The position numbers and the translations under genes were made by a program. A stretch of DNA of 59,281 bases from Polyangiaceae bacterium. Its GTDB lineage: Bacteria; Myxococcota_A; Polyangia; Polyangiales; Polyangiaceae. The DNA is taken from contig JAFGIS010000070.1 of assembly GCA_016929495.1 (NCBI GenBank), forward strand, positions 1 to 59,281. Direction: 5' to 3'. Below are positions 52,501 to 58,736 of this stretch, piece after piece (within the stretch, counting starts at the first letter, position 1; each line of letters opens with the position of its first letter). The notes under the pieces are model-generated. The model saw only the letters and a list, made by a program, of their open reading frames with translations, did no database searches and was not told the origin of the DNA.

Positions 52501-53631
52501 CGCGTGGCCGAGGCCCTGCGTCAGCGGGGCATCCGGCCCTGGCTCGACGAAGAGGCGCTGCGGCCTGGCCGGTCGTGGCTCGATGACCTCGAGAAGATCC
52601 TGGGATCGGTGACGAGCGCGGCCTTGCTGCTGGGACCTGGTGAGCTCGGGCCGTGGCAAGAGCGGGAGATGCGTGTGCTGGTGGGGCAGCTCGTCAGGCG
52701 GGGCCTGCCCGTGATCCCGGTCTTGCTGCCGGGCGCGAGCGATGGCAAGGTGCCGTTGCTGCTCGAGGACTTGACGCGGGTGGATCTGCGCAGCGGGGTC
52801 ACGCGCGAAGGGGTCGACCGGCTCGTGTGGGGGATCCGGGGTGAAGCCGTCGGCGCGGCCGTGGCCGAGGCCGCGGTGGGACTTGCCGAGACGAGCCTCG
52901 AGCTGCCTACGGGCATCCGGGTGCTCCACGTGCCTGGCGGACGATTCGAAATGGGTGCTGATGACATGAGCGAGCGCGAGCGCCCTGTGCACCGGGTGCG
53001 CGTCTCGCCTTTCTGGCTCGCAGAGACACCGGTCACGAACCGGCAGTATGAGCAGTTCGTCAAAGCAACCGGACACCGCGCGCCAGCGCTCTGGGGCAGG
53101 AAGTCCTTCGCCCGGCCCGAGCAGCCCGTGGTGGCGGTGACCTGGCACGATGCGGTCGCCTTCTGCGAGTGGGTCGGCAAGGAGTCAGGACGCCCTGTGG
53201 TGCTGCCCACCGAGGCCCAGTGGGAGTCTGCTGCGCGGGGTGCGGAGGGGCGGAAGTATCCGTGGGGGGACCAGGAGCCGGACAAGACCCGGGCGTGGTT
53301 CGGGCAATCGTACAAGACCGGGCCCGGCGAGGTGGGTTCGTTGCCTGCTGGGCGGGGGCCGTTCGGGCATCTCGATCTGGCAGGCAATGTCTGGGAGTGG
53401 TGCCGCGATGTGTGGGACTCGGACGCGTATGCGAAGCGAGCCAAAGCAAAGCAAGAGGTGGTCGATCCCGAAGTGACGGGGAAGGGAGATATGCGGTGTC
53501 TGCGGGGCGGCTGCTTCATCAGCGATGCGCAGTTCCTGCGCTCGGCCTTTCGGAACTGGAACCTCGCCGAGGACTGGTACTGGAGCATCGGCTTGCGTGT
53601 GGCCCTCCTCCCCGCGAGCGTTGACAGTTGA
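49513..53631 (+). CDS. Pseudo-metallophosphoesterase - NACHT NTPase - TIR - FGE/C-type-lectin-like fusion protein
   Basis: 1372 residues from ATG 49513. Domain 1 (~5-330) has the shape of a calcineurin phosphoesterase (WLHLSDLRL, LVLLSGGIAAS, AVPGDSDV, LLVHHGLDWL, VLVHGHATR), but metal ligands are lost: D-x-H is D13-L-R15, GD is G52-G53, GNHD is G94-D-S-D97, and GHxH ends in Thr274. Domain 2 (~480-960) is a NACHT/STAND NTPase: Walker A GEPGSGKTT (~489-497), Walker B VLLLLDGLDEI (~570), then helical arm. Domain 3 (~980-1115) is a TIR domain (AYDVFLSYHRKDRE, IRPWLDEEALRPGRSW) with the WxxxE glutamate in GPWQEREM. Domain 4 (~1135-1370) is an FGE-sulfatase/C-type-lectin-like fold (GGRFEMGADDMSERERPVHR, WGDQEPDKTRAW, DLAGNVWEWCRDVWD, LRGGCFISDAQFLRSAFRNW). 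The two catalytic Cys of true FGE (RGG+4 and +9) are Ser1337 and Leu1342. A defence NTPase/TIR sensor is the best reading; no signal peptide. Confidence 0.88.
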   Translation: MAEGTLSWLHLSDLRLPAQPRAEWQQLEGLLVDSLRARPDRFDPVDLVLLSGGIAASGTPGCYAEVDRFLERVLGALGPETDHDPGPALIAVPGDSDVAPLSAFEALGYAAFDRYGAPDDPHAVELRRLLWEQRQFGFIERLFSPYLAWRQRWLARAKPGVMIHASPFPGDLAVRIEKPGLGVSLLGLNSAWMQYSARERRGQLELPLEQIQAALPPGPSPLDFFPGRGPSSPDEAILLVHHGLDWLSLRSKESIRAHAYHAERCSVLVHGHATRSSSELLAVSGALSRARFQVGALGSLPGADAPGEGPPRPSYALGQIEPTGRVRVWPFCVAQREDGTRSFDRDQSFDTDEPDGAVLLRPAREIPRRPSAPSRPRMPGPPGPRPGDGHGGVGPIAPAHALTDEELERFRSWAQQEHTRLDLVGIGAADFTFRLEDVYVALGIGRRVPCAEQLPMPHGCADLKRREEREIDILDALAVSGDDELGLFGEPGSGKTTALKKLLCVALTSAPSLGLPADTLPALLRLRYVTAEDLGAEDALGTFFVRQLVAESRGAIGRGLAERVWQRGRVLLLLDGLDEIADEAQRRRVCELLEGSRAGVRARQSRMVVSCRYAGYDELKGVRLGPRFVKLDVKPLSDELIEELSAKWFRAARRAMAGDRSQHGEADAEALKDAQSLLERLRDRNEVSYRIRSLVSTPLLLTLLCVVVLRGQEIPRRRADFYAECLKILLGRWATHRGDQPLCDVDEALPILRHLAYRLHKDSRRDFVLEELDQWQGQDIDRVGRRRAEILTTRMLLDWLVQRAGVIARVGQERYGFVHLGLQEYLCATHMARERLFQELAGHFGEPWWKEVTLLALGQSEHEVFVPLMRELARPDVLTDPKLEQWLVECLDEARGVTSEPFLGLLEDESTDPKARATVLRLFLSRPEPELVRVAATLDATRDHAVQALAQEALLKEKRRSTERAPGSAEPTAAAIESPAYDVFLSYHRKDREVVRRVAEALRQRGIRPWLDEEALRPGRSWLDDLEKILGSVTSAALLLGPGELGPWQEREMRVLVGQLVRRGLPVIPVLLPGASDGKVPLLLEDLTRVDLRSGVTREGVDRLVWGIRGEAVGAAVAEAAVGLAETSLELPTGIRVLHVPGGRFEMGADDMSERERPVHRVRVSPFWLAETPVTNRQYEQFVKATGHRAPALWGRKSFARPEQPVVAVTWHDAVAFCEWVGKESGRPVVLPTEAQWESAARGAEGRKYPWGDQEPDKTRAWFGQSYKTGPGEVGSLPAGRGPFGHLDLAGNVWEWCRDVWDSDAYAKRAKAKQEVVDPEVTGKGDMRCLRGGCFISDAQFLRSAFRNWNLAEDWYWSIGLRVALLPASVDS

Positions 53632-54335
53632 TCCATTGATCATTGTTCTGTCGGGGGTTTCAGGGGGTGCGTCCGAGAGGTTCTGATGAACTGGTTGAAT
53701 GAAAGGTTTCGACTCGGGTAATGGCTCGTTCGCCCGATAGCCTGGTCCCCTCTTGCGGCGGGCAACTGCCGGAGGAGAAGCGGGATGACAAAGCCCCCAA
53801 GTGTCGGCAGGGGGGCAAGGCGAACTCGCGGGCCGCAACACAAGTGAACGCCGTAGCAGCATCGTCAACCCCACCAGCGATCAGGCCGATTCAGCTGGAG
53901 TTATTCCCGGGGCGAGCCTGTCCCCTGAAGGCGAAGCCTGTCACGGGCCGAAGTGCAGCGAGCAAGGCTTCGGTTCGCCGGGACGGCAGCCTCCGGCACG
54001 CTGCCGCCCAGCCGCGGCCGCCGGCACGCTGACGCCCGGCGCTGGTCTCCGGCACGCTGCCGCTCAGCCGCGGCCGCCGGCACGCTGACGCCCGGCGGTG
54101 GTCTCCGGCACGCTGCCGCTCACTTTTTCTCTATGCGATGGCGTTTTCCGCTTTACAGCTTTTCGGAGCCCTGCGCTCGGCGCTGCGCTGATCGCCTACA
54201 AACCATGCGTCACCGCCCCGAGACCGTCCGCTCGCGCGCGTTCTCACGCGCGAGGACTTCTGTTTCGTCTCGACCAACGATCGCCGCTCTCGGCCGCAAC
54301 ACGGAGCACGAAAACCGCCGTGATATGAAGGTGAA
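53632..54335. other. Repeat-rich intergenic region
   Basis: 704 bases between the NACHT-TIR-FGE gene and the second HNH gene. Apart from the 56-base repeats at 53991-54120 it has an AT-richer patch (54121-54170, CACTTTTTCTCTATGCGATG...) that could carry the HNH promoter. The open frames here are repeat shadows; no gene is supported. Confidence 0.5.
53991..54120. repeat. Tandem 56-bp intergenic repeats
   Basis: Units at 53991-54046 and 54047-54102 differ at two positions; a third is cut after 18 bases (54103-54120). The word CCGGCACGCTG occurs twice per unit, five times in all, and can pair with nearby GGCAGC/GCTGCC to form small hairpins. REP-like or recombination-derived. Confidence 0.75.
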
Positions 54336-56435
54336 ATGACGCGCGCTCGCCCCGACTCGAACCCGGACGCCGACACGTCCGGCCGGACATCTGACTCCGA
54401 CTGGCAGCTCGCCCACGCCGAGCTCGAGCGTCTCGCACACACGCGGGCTCGTCTCGACTCGAAGGAAGGCTACTGGCTGCTCCGCGCTCTGCGCGCTCGC
54501 GTCCATGTCGAGCTCGGCTACGGCAGCTTCGCCGAATACGTCGAGCGGATGTTCGGCTACGAGCCACGCTGGACCCACGAGAAGCTGCGCGTAGCCCAGG
54601 CGCTCGAACAGATGCCCGAGCTCCGCCGGGCGCTGTCGGGCGGCGAGCTGTCCTGGTCTGCGGTGCGCGAGCTGACGCGCGTGGCAACGGCTGAAACACA
54701 GGCCGCGTGGATCGAAGCAGCCCAAGGCAAGACACTGCGTGAGCTCGAGCGCCAGGTCTCGGGCAGAAGGCCTGGCGATCGGCCTGGCGACCATGCCCGC
54801 GCGTCAGCTCTGCGGCACGTGCTCCGATTCGAGGTGTGCGCCGACACGCTGGCGGTCGTGCGTGAGGCCATGGCCAAGCTTCGTCGGGACTCGGGCTCGT
54901 CGCTCGACGACGATGCGGCACTGTTGCTCATGGCGCGTCACGTCCTCGGCGGGCCAACCGATGCGGGGCGCTCGAGCTACCAGATGCTACTCAGCGTGTG
55001 CGAGCGGTGCGGGCGGGCAGCGCTCGAGGCGCGTGGACAGCTCGTCGAGGTCGGCCCCGAGGTCGTCGAGATGGCCAGCTGCGATGCGCAGAGCATCAGA
55101 GCGGTCGGCCCCGACGTCGTCGAGATGCCGAGCTGCGACGCGCAGAGCATACGGGCGGTCGGCCCCGACGTCGTCCGGATGCCGAGCGGCGATGCGCAGC
55201 GCATACGGGCGGTCGACGCCGACGTCGTCCAGATGCCGAGCGGCGACGCGCAGAGCATCCGCGCGGTCGGCCCCGACGTCGTCCAGATGCCGAGCGGCGA
55301 CGCGCAGAGCATCCGCGCGGTCGACCCCGACGTCGTCCAGATGCCGAGCGGCGACGCGCAGCGCATCCGCGCGGTCGGCCCCGACGTCGTCCGGATGCCG
55401 AGCGGCGATGCGCAGCGCATACGGGCGGTCGGCCCCGACGTCGTCCAGATGCCGAGCTGCGACGCGCAGAGCATCCGCGCGGCCGACGTGAAGCGCGACG
55501 CACAGCTCGATGCGAAGCGGCACTCGGTGCCCCACGTATCTCATGAGGGCGATCACCCGCTCGGACGCGAGTCGGCGACCCACGTGGGTGAGCAGAGTGA
55601 GCACCCGCTCGAGCACACGTCGCTGACCCACCCTGGGCGCAAGTCGGCGACCGGCATCGGACGCGACACAGTGGCGCAGGCGAGCGATGCGCCGAGCACC
55701 CACGTGGGTCACGCGTGCCCAGTACGTTCGTGTCGTGCGCGCGACACGCGCGTTGAGTCGGAACCCGAACGCTACAGCCGCAAAGGCGTCGCTACCGGGC
55801 CGCGCGCAACGCAGGCCGTGCCGCCTGCCGTACGTCGCTGGGTCATGCGACGCGACCGGGGCTGCTGCGTGGTCCCTGGGTGCAAGAACGCGATCTTCGT
55901 CGATGTCCATCACATCAGGCCGCGCTCGGAGGGGGGCGATCACGAGCCAGATGGCCTCGCGGTCTTGTGTGCCGCTCATCATCGCGCCGCGCATCGTGGA
56001 CAGCTTCTAATCGAGGGGCACGTTTCGACGGGCCTGGTGTTTCGTCACGCTGACGGCCGGCGCTACGGAGAGGCGGTGTGTGCAGCGCGCGCGGGAGCTT
56101 GGGCGGATGTGTTTCGCGCCCTTCGGTCGCTGGGATTTGCGGAAACCGAGACACGACGCGCGCTCGAGAAGACCCGGAGCGAGGTGTCGGAGCTCGGTGA
56201 GCGCCCGGGCGTCGAGCCTCTATTGCGCAGGGCGCTCGGGGTGTTGATGGAGGCTCGGGGACAGCGTCGACCGATGCCGAAACCCTCGGCAAAGAGCGGG
56301 CTGGGAGCGCGCGCGCCGAGCCGGACGGATGCCCGCGAACCCGGGCCCCCCAGCCGACGGCCATGCCGTCTGAACAGGCATCTGTGGCCACACAGCTCGC
56401 TGGTTGGCGACCTGCGTGCGGCTCGACTACGCTAG
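54336..56435 (+). CDS. HNH endonuclease with eight 18-residue repeats
   Basis: 699 residues. The N-terminal ~190 residues (LAHTRARLDSKEGYWLLRAL, GYGSFAEYVERMFGYEPRWT, ELSWSAVRELTRVATAETQA) are the helical domain of myxobacterial HNH proteins. Residues ~239-382 are eight tandem copies of VGPDVVQMPSGDAQSIRA (55050-55481), then a His/Gly/Ser-rich linker with looser THVG/SATxxG steps. The HNH domain (~505-580) has RRDRGCCVVPGCKN, FVDVHHIRPRSEGGDHEPDG and LAVLCAAHHRAAHRG, with HH and the Cys pair intact. The C-terminal ~110 residues are charged, with a helical region. AAGGTG precedes the ATG. It ends 5 bases before the Septu-like ATPase gene, so the three may be one transcript. Confidence 0.88.
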   Translation: MTRARPDSNPDADTSGRTSDSDWQLAHAELERLAHTRARLDSKEGYWLLRALRARVHVELGYGSFAEYVERMFGYEPRWTHEKLRVAQALEQMPELRRALSGGELSWSAVRELTRVATAETQAAWIEAAQGKTLRELERQVSGRRPGDRPGDHARASALRHVLRFEVCADTLAVVREAMAKLRRDSGSSLDDDAALLLMARHVLGGPTDAGRSSYQMLLSVCERCGRAALEARGQLVEVGPEVVEMASCDAQSIRAVGPDVVEMPSCDAQSIRAVGPDVVRMPSGDAQRIRAVDADVVQMPSGDAQSIRAVGPDVVQMPSGDAQSIRAVDPDVVQMPSGDAQRIRAVGPDVVRMPSGDAQRIRAVGPDVVQMPSCDAQSIRAADVKRDAQLDAKRHSVPHVSHEGDHPLGRESATHVGEQSEHPLEHTSLTHPGRKSATGIGRDTVAQASDAPSTHVGHACPVRSCRARDTRVESEPERYSRKGVATGPRATQAVPPAVRRWVMRRDRGCCVVPGCKNAIFVDVHHIRPRSEGGDHEPDGLAVLCAAHHRAAHRGQLLIEGHVSTGLVFRHADGRRYGEAVCAARAGAWADVFRALRSLGFAETETRRALEKTRSEVSELGERPGVEPLLRRALGVLMEARGQRRPMPKPSAKSGLGARAPSRTDAREPGPPSRRPCRLNRHLWPHSSLVGDLRAARLR
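55050..55481 (+). repeat. Eight 54-bp in-frame tandem repeats
   Basis: Exactly eight contiguous 54-base copies with no length change. Sequence variants are shared between non-adjacent copies (for example the MPSCD and MPSGD forms, QSIR and QRIR forms, VGPDVV and VDPDVV), suggesting unequal crossover or gene conversion. The repeat keeps an open frame also on other strands, which explains overlapping spurious ORFs. Confidence 0.92.
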
Positions 56436-56440
56436 GCCCC

Positions 56441-57571
56441 ATGCGCCTGCGCCGATTGGAACTCGAGAACTTCCGAGGCTTCGAGCGGCTAGACCTTCAG
56501 TTCGATGACCGTCTCACGGTGCTCGTCGGCGAGAACGGGTCAGGCAAGTCGAGCATCCTCGATGCCTTGTTGCTGGAATATGCGGCGTCGGTTCTACGAA
56601 AAGGGAGTCCGACCTGCAGTAGCACAGTCCACTTCGCCACATCCGACGGCGGTGACCGTACCTGCACCACGACAAAAAGCGAGCGGGGCGGCGGCAGCAC
56701 AAACGCCCATCTGCTCACAGGATCGCCCGAGCTCATCGCCTTCGGCTCGACGCGCTCGGCCAATGCGCTCTCGGCTGCTCAGCGGGCGCCCGAGTCGCGC
56801 AACGCGGCGGAAGCAGGATTCAGCCCCCGCCCGGATTTCGCCGCCTTCGTCAGCTGGTTCTACGATCACGAGAACTACGAAAACCAACTTCGTGCACACG
56901 ACGACGCCGCCTACCGGGATCCCGAACTCCAAGGCGTTCGCCAAGCGATCCAGAGCATGCTGCCCGGCGTGACGTCCCTGCGCTTCGACCGCGCCCGTCC
57001 CGGCGAGCGCAACCACCCGGCGCTCGTGGTCAACAAGGGCGACGTGATGCTGAGCCTCGCCGAGCTCTCGGACGGCGAGCGCTCGCTGGTGGCACTGTTC
57101 GCGGAAATCGCACGTCGGGCGGCCGCGCTCTCGCCAAACGCTCCCCTTGACGCGCCCCTGGTCGTGCTCATCGACGAGCTCGACGCCCACCTGCACCCGC
57201 GCTGGCAGGTCAACGTGATCCCACGGCTTCTCGAGACGTTCCCCCAGGCTCAGTTCGTGGTCACGACCCACTCGCCACTCGTGCTCGTCCACGTCCCCAA
57301 ACAGAGCGTCCGACTCCTCAAAGACTTCACTTTGGTGCCCCTCAGCGACGAGACCAAGGGCCGTGACGCACGCGATCTGCTCGTCGATGTGTTTCAGGTT
57401 CGCACCCGCCCCGCGGACATGCAGAAGCGCCTCGATGAGGTCGCGAGCCTGATCGACACCGAGAACCTCGCCGCGGCTCGGGCCAAGCTCGGCGAGCTTC
57501 GACAAGAGCTAGGGCCGAACGACGGCGACCTGATCCGCCTCGGTAGTCTTCTGGACTTCCTGGAGGCCTAG
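56441..57571 (+). CDS. ptuA: Septu PtuA-like AAA/ABC-type ATPase
   Basis: 376 residues from ATG 56441. SMC/ABC-like ATPase: N-terminal RLRRLELENFRGFERLDLQF, Walker A VGENGSGKSS (~29-38), ABC signature LSDGERSLVALFAE (~208), Walker B PLVVLIDELDAHLHPRW (~242-256), and H-loop VVTTHSPLVLVHV (~273). The C-terminal ~90 residues are helical and charged. No TOPRIM domain, unlike OLD. The next gene, an HNH protein, starts one base after this stop, the arrangement of Septu (PtuA-PtuB) anti-phage pairs, also used as effectors by some retrons. Assigned by gene pair and domain, not by identity measurement. Confidence 0.83.
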   Translation: MRLRRLELENFRGFERLDLQFDDRLTVLVGENGSGKSSILDALLLEYAASVLRKGSPTCSSTVHFATSDGGDRTCTTTKSERGGGSTNAHLLTGSPELIAFGSTRSANALSAAQRAPESRNAAEAGFSPRPDFAAFVSWFYDHENYENQLRAHDDAAYRDPELQGVRQAIQSMLPGVTSLRFDRARPGERNHPALVVNKGDVMLSLAELSDGERSLVALFAEIARRAAALSPNAPLDAPLVVLIDELDAHLHPRWQVNVIPRLLETFPQAQFVVTTHSPLVLVHVPKQSVRLLKDFTLVPLSDETKGRDARDLLVDVFQVRTRPADMQKRLDEVASLIDTENLAAARAKLGELRQELGPNDGDLIRLGSLLDFLEA

Positions 57572-58219
57572 ATGAGACTCCTCGAGCACGGTGCGCGCGT
57601 CCCGGAATTGGACGAGCACCAGGCCGCGGTGAGGCGAGGCGCTGACGGCTGCTCGCCGGACTGGGACGACCTCCCTTCAGAAACAAAGGCCGCCGTCCAG
57701 AGTGCCCTCGTGCAGCGGCAGGGGGGCCTCTGCGCCTACTGCATGCGACGGATCAGGGCCTCCGGCGAGGGCATACGCATCGAGCACTACGAGGCCCGCA
57801 GCCACGCTCCCGACCTGTGCTTCGAGTGGACCAACCTGCTCGGCGTCTGTCACGGACGTCTTCAGCAGGAGCGCACCTGCGACGCGCGTCGCGGAAACAG
57901 GCCACTCAGCATCGATCCACGCCGGGAGGAACACATCGCGAAGATACGGTACAACCGCGGCCGGATCTCCGCCTCCGAAGATGCCTTGCACCGCGACCTC
58001 GATGAGACCCTGGGCCTGAACGTGGCCACCCTGTGCCGAAATCGCGAGGATGCCCTCAGGGGATTCCTGGAGTCGCTCGAAAAGCAGAAGCCCGACCGCA
58101 CGTGGCCAGCTGACTTCATCCGTCGCAAGCTCGCGCATCTCGCGAGCCGCGCGGAGCTTCCCGAGTACTTCGGCGTCGTGGAGTATTGGGCTCGCAAGAG
58201 AGACGACCGACGAAGATGA
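57572..58219 (+). CDS. ptuB: Septu PtuB-like HNH nuclease
   Basis: 215 residues, ATG directly abutting the ATPase stop. HNH pattern of the PtuB/TIGR02646 group: GGLCAYCMRRIRASG (zinc Cys pair ~54-57), IRIEHYEARSHAPDLCFEW (catalytic His ~72), TNLLGVCHGRLQQERTCDA (Asn and second Cys pair). The C-terminal half is helical (ALHRDLDETLGLNVATLCRN). In Septu, ATPase and HNH proteins form a complex that degrades DNA or RNA on phage infection; PtuB is the nuclease. Both zinc half-sites and the His look intact. Confidence 0.83.
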   Translation: MRLLEHGARVPELDEHQAAVRRGADGCSPDWDDLPSETKAAVQSALVQRQGGLCAYCMRRIRASGEGIRIEHYEARSHAPDLCFEWTNLLGVCHGRLQQERTCDARRGNRPLSIDPRREEHIAKIRYNRGRISASEDALHRDLDETLGLNVATLCRNREDALRGFLESLEKQKPDRTWPADFIRRKLAHLASRAELPEYFGVVEYWARKRDDRRR

Positions 58220-58356
58220 CGGGCACGCCTGAGCAAACCTGACCTGGCCATTCTTTTCGTTGGCGTCCGCGCCCCGTCCCGTCCAACGGTCCGGCCGCCT
58301 TGGTCACCCCAGAATTGCGCCCGCTGCGAAGCCCGCGTCGCGCGAGGTTCGCGCTC

Positions 58357-58440
58357 CCATATCCTCGGTTGGCGCGTCCATATCCCGATCTTCCCCTTCC
58401 ATATGCCAAGGATCCCCTTCCATATGCCCAGGATCCCCTT
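58357..58440. repeat. Four 21-bp phased CCATAT repeats
   Basis: CCATAT starts at 58357, 58378, 58399 and 58420, exactly 21 bases apart. The last two units are nearly identical (CCATATGCC, then AGGATCCCCTT). Two inverted, partly matching copies (CATATGG and GGTATGG) lie at about 58530-58560. Noncoding, between the Septu pair and the last gene. Confidence 0.85.
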
Positions 58441-58470
58441 CCCCCCGCGTGTGGAAGCGATCCCTTTACC

Positions 58471-58516
58471 GGGGGAATGAAATCCTTACAGGGGGACGGT
58501 ACAAGTCGACGGGGGA
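58471..58516. repeat. Three GGGGGA motifs spaced 20 bp
   Basis: GGGGGA at 58471, 58491 and 58511, each preceded by A/T-containing bases (ACC, ACA, GAC) and spaced exactly 20. Follows the CCATAT array by 30 bases. Together they look like binding-site iterations rather than coding sequence. Confidence 0.6.
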
Positions 58517-58736
58517 AGACGCCAAGATGGCATATGGAAGCGCCCAAACCCGGTATGGAGCCGACCCGCTGGCGTGGGCTTGCAGCGCAGCCGTGACAGG
58601 TCTCGTCGAGCGCTGGACAAAATGCGCAACCGGACCCGGCGGTGACCGACTCGAGGGCATTCATCAAGCCTCGATCGGCGAAGGGCACGGTGTTCGACGT
58701 CCGCGTCGGGGCAACAACTCCCAGAAAGAGCAACGT

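Noticed and set aside
49942..53148. 1068-residue minus-strand open frame
   Set aside because: Entirely antisense to the NACHT-TIR-FGE gene; composition (His/Gln/Arg/Leu runs) is typical of antisense translation in high-GC DNA.
53721..54032. 103-residue plus-strand ORF after the NACHT-TIR-FGE gene
   Set aside because: Its second half lies in the 56-base repeats and the rest shows no domain or ribosome site.
54987..55994. Minus- and alternate-frame repeat proteins across the 54-bp array
   Set aside because: A 54-base repeat without stops is open in other frames too; only the plus frame joins an N-terminal domain and an HNH domain.
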